This document shows positions 63,370 through 64,000 of a stretch of 64,000 bases of DNA, piece after piece. The notes under the pieces are model-generated. The model was not told where the DNA came from, did no database searches, and saw nothing but the letters and a program-made list of their open reading frames with translations. The stretch is taken from NCBI RefSeq assembly GCF_002812125.1, contig NZ_NPDQ01000001.1:434001-498000 (forward strand). The letters are read 5' to 3'. The DNA is from Leptospira brenneri. GTDB lineage: Bacteria > Spirochaetota > Leptospiria > Leptospirales > Leptospiraceae. Every line of letters starts with the position of its first letter. The first letter of the stretch is position 1. Made by a program: the position numbers and the translations under genes.

Positions 63370-64000
63370 ATGCCTTTTACAGAGCTCAGACATAGTTTAG
63401 GTCACATTCTACTTGTGGAAGATGAAGCCATCTTGGCTATCTCACAATCAGAATTCTTGAAAGCCAAAGGGTATTCAGTACAATATGTATCTAACTCAAC
63501 AGATGCTTATGATTATATTACTTCAGGTGAGAAAGTTGATTTAATCCTTATGGACATTAATCTTTCTGATGGTATGGATGGAATCCAACTTGCAGAGAAA
63601 ATTCTTTCCTATCGCGAGATTCCAGTTCTTTTTGTAAGCGGTTACTCTGATAATAAAATCTTGGATCGTGTTTGTAAAATAAAACACTATGGATATGTTC
63701 CCAAGATTTCAAGTCCAGAGATAGTCGAGTGTATGATTAAGTCAGCTCTGCAGTTGTACCATGCAGAACAATCGCTCGCTTTTCGTGAAAAAGAACTTCG
63801 GATTACTTTTGAAGCTATGGGTGATGGAGTGATTGTCGTTACACCCGAAGGACTCATCCGAGAAATCAACCATAATGCATTGGATATGTTGGGATATCAA
63901 AAAGCAGAAGTATTAGAAAAAGAACTCACTTCTTTTTTGTATTTAGTCCAAGCAGACTCTAGAAATAGGATATCCTATCCTTTTTTAAGCTCAGATCAAA
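63370..64000 (+). CDS. Response-regulator/PAS signalling protein, 3' end beyond the window
   Basis: The ATG at 63370 opens a frame that continues to the last base (210 codons). Residues 1-125 are a REC domain: HILLVEDEAILAI, the phospho-acceptor Asp in ILMDINLSDGMDG, LFVSGYSD and YVPKIS (the switch Lys). A linker helix (QLYHAEQSLAFREKELR) leads into a PAS domain (TFEAMGDGVIVVTPEGLIREINHNALDMLGY). REC-PAS starts usually continue into a histidine kinase or diguanylate cyclase; which one cannot be seen. Probably cytoplasmic. Confidence 0.88.
   Translation, partial: MPFTELRHSLGHILLVEDEAILAISQSEFLKAKGYSVQYVSNSTDAYDYITSGEKVDLILMDINLSDGMDGIQLAEKILSYREIPVLFVSGYSDNKILDRVCKIKHYGYVPKISSPEIVECMIKSALQLYHAEQSLAFREKELRITFEAMGDGVIVVTPEGLIREINHNALDMLGYQKAEVLEKELTSFLYLVQADSRNRISYPFLSSDQ

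Noticed and set aside
63191..63400. 69-codon plus-strand ORF
   Set aside because: Low-complexity AT-rich translation, no ribosome-binding site, overlaps the start of the REC-PAS gene in another frame.

Overview
The window reads as chromosomal DNA of a spirochaete of the genus Leptospira, most likely a saprophytic (L. biflexa-like) species. The evidence is an OmpA-type lipoprotein that I recognise as Loa22, many lipoproteins with leptospiral signal sequences, 7TMR-DISM sensors, a crotonyl-CoA carboxylase/reductase, and AT-rich intergenic DNA carrying a few GC-rich dispersed repeats. The species is an inference. I see no rRNA, tRNA, CRISPR array, prophage or complete insertion sequence.

Layout. 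0-11 kb: an envelope group (membrane protein, VanW-like, VanX-like D-Ala-D-Ala dipeptidase), a PH-domain protein, a GC-rich repeat, a minus-strand operon of lipase-like hydrolase plus two hot-dog dehydratases, an alkaline-phosphatase-fold lipoprotein, a PlsC-like acyltransferase lacking its usual His, an OmpA-domain protein and a PstS-like lipoprotein. 11-20.6 kb: three paralogous six-bladed-type propeller lipoproteins, a dead RibD_C/dihydrofolate-reductase fragment, and a 1228-residue lipoprotein ending in a probable seven-bladed propeller of Cys-loop repeats. 20.7-29.4 kb: housekeeping and signalling (hpt, SixA-like phosphatase, NarL-type regulator divergent from a 7TMR-DISM hybrid kinase, TerC, RluA-type pseudouridine synthase, Loa22). 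29.4-36 kb: a lineage-specific plus-strand run of small lipoproteins and an SGNH hydrolase, with an internal 0.86 kb duplication, a truncated copy and a frameshifted gene. 36-48 kb: assorted enzymes, a frameshifted methyltransferase, both fumarase classes, and a cation/proton antiporter preceded by a c-di-AMP (ydaO/yuaA) riboswitch. 48-64 kb: SlyD, Na/Pi symporter, PP2C phosphatase with 7TMR-DISM sensor, a tightly packed mbnP-mbnH-lipoprotein-outer membrane protein operon, crotonyl-CoA carboxylase/reductase, small enzymes, a PTPS-III-type pterin enzyme, and the start of a REC-PAS signalling protein cut by the window end.

The most notable items are (1) the c-di-AMP riboswitch with two mutually exclusive hairpins in front of a CPA2 antiporter fused to a Usp-like domain; (2) the MbnP/MbnH di-haem pair with two unstudied downstream partners, an upstream Cys/His-rich exported protein and an upstream dyad; (3) the ExxHGH pterin synthase that may replace FolB; (4) the Cys-loop repeat protein whose seven repeats show a split first/last blade; and (5) the mosaic tandem duplication at 31.5-35.7 kb.
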